Positions 63,603-64,000 of a DNA stretch of 64,000 bases are shown piece by piece (the stretch's first letter is position 1; the number at the start of each line of letters is the position of its first letter). This stretch comes from Chitinophagales bacterium (GTDB lineage: Bacteria; Bacteroidota; Bacteroidia; Chitinophagales; Chitinophagaceae). The translations under genes and the position numbers were made by a program. The stretch is taken from assembly GCA_030832085.1 (NCBI GenBank), contig JAURJU010000048.1:1-64000 (forward strand). Reading direction: 5' to 3'. The notes under the pieces were generated by a model. That model ran no database searches. It was given only the letters and a program-made list of their open reading frames with translations, and was not told where the DNA came from.

Positions 63603-64000
63603 ATGAAAAATTTAAAATTCATCATAAGCATTGCTGCACTCCTCTTCATGGGAGCCGCATGTACAAAGTTTGTTGCTTATAATCCACAGGAGGATTATCA
63701 GATCACAGCAAATGATTATTTGAAAACCGCTGACGATTTCAACAAAATGGCCATTGGTGTGTATTCTCCATTGCAATGGTTGTATGCGAATCCTGTAATT
63801 GGTGATGTTGCTTCAGACAACTCAGTGTCTGGAGGTGAGAACGCTACTGATGTACTTGGATTGCAACAGATTGATGATTACCAGATCACTGCCAATAATT
63901 TTTATTTTTCGGAAGCATGGAAATCTTGCTACGAAGGGATCAACAGGGCAAATTATCTGCACGAAAACAAGGCCAAGCTTGATTTCGCTGGAAAGGAAGC
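63603..64000 (+). CDS. SusD/RagB-like nutrient-binding lipoprotein (partial, right edge)
   Basis: The open frame from ATG 63603 runs off the window (132 codons seen), so it is absent from the ORF track. MKNLKFIISIAALLFMGAAC is a lipoprotein signal with the Cys at residue 20. TADDFNKMAIGVYSPLQWLY and SEAWKSCYEGINRANYL are the SusD N-terminal TPR-like helices. It lies 18 bases after susC and would form the lid of the SusCD complex. Confidence 0.92.
   Translation, partial: MKNLKFIISIAALLFMGAACTKFVAYNPQEDYQITANDYLKTADDFNKMAIGVYSPLQWLYANPVIGDVASDNSVSGGENATDVLGLQQIDDYQITANNFYFSEAWKSCYEGINRANYLHENKAKLDFAGKE

Overview
This window is ordinary core chromosome of a member of the Bacteroidota, most likely the Chitinophagales/Chitinophagaceae branch. 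The evidence is as follows. Many genes carry the Bacteroidota -7 promoter element TAnnTTTG and lack an obvious purine-rich Shine-Dalgarno sequence. The window encodes type IX secretion/gliding proteins (a complete SprA translocon, a PorE-like TPR/PD40/OmpA protein and a secreted protein with the gliding-motility C-terminal domain). It also has a SusC/SusD pair, the futalosine route to menaquinone, and several Bacteroidota domains of unknown function (DUF2795, DUF3467, DUF4105). I see no tRNA or rRNA gene, insertion sequence, prophage or CRISPR array. No stretch longer than about 225 bases lacks a gene.

Layout: 0-5.6 kb holds a Nif3-like protein (cut by the left edge), a DUF695 secreted protein, a peroxiredoxin, rlmI and grpE-dnaJ. 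5.6-9.2 kb (minus) holds hpt, a LysM glucosaminidase, an O-methyltransferase and a Na+/solute symporter. 9.2-12.4 kb holds recN, fabI, a SemiSWEET transporter and a DUF2795 protein, with a strong terminator between the last two. 12.4-18 kb holds two stand-alone LolD/MacB-type ABC ATPases, a cobalamin adenosyltransferase, gatC, trpS, a deoxynucleoside kinase and mqnB-mqnD. 18-25.3 kb holds two tandem PTPS/QueD paralogues with folE, then fabD, a DUF3467 protein, a helix-hairpin-helix/beta-barrel pair, folD and queE. 25.3-42.6 kb is envelope-rich: the PorE-like protein, dprA, guaB, a DUF4105 protein, a PKD/Ig-repeat T9SS cargo, an SDR enzyme, the 7.3-kb sprA gene and ruvA. 42.7-53.8 kb holds fabH, a trans-sulfuration enzyme, a GNAT enzyme, atpG, scpB, lysA, an unknown lipoprotein, an alpha-glucan phosphorylase-like protein, def, ruvX, a UbiA-family prenyltransferase (probably MqnP) and a TrmH-type methylase. 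53.9-57.3 kb holds a frameshifted sugar-kinase/RapZ-C fusion, a MurU-like nucleotidyltransferase, a heme-binding protein and pdeM. 57.3-64 kb holds a one-protein sensor-regulator facing away from a SusC/SusD pair, the latter cut by the right edge.

Themes: mqnB, mqnD and the UbiA enzyme belong to one menaquinone route. The PTPS paralogues, folE, queE and folD form a GTP-derived pterin/deazapurine/folate neighbourhood. The PorE-like protein, the CHU_C cargo and SprA belong to type IX secretion. The kinase-RapZ-C fusion with its MurU-like neighbour resembles a cell-wall amino-sugar salvage module.

Most worth a second look: (i) six genes with an exact TAnnTTTG box exactly 4 nt before the ATG, implying leaderless mRNAs; (ii) the AmgK-like kinase fused to a RapZ C-terminal domain beside a MurU-like gene, with a -1 frame break; (iii) four TGATGTA repeats plus palindromes between the divergent sensor-regulator and susC; (iv) a phosphorylase-like enzyme with Thr at the PLP-lysine position. 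All calls come from reading motifs and ORFs by eye; no database search was run.
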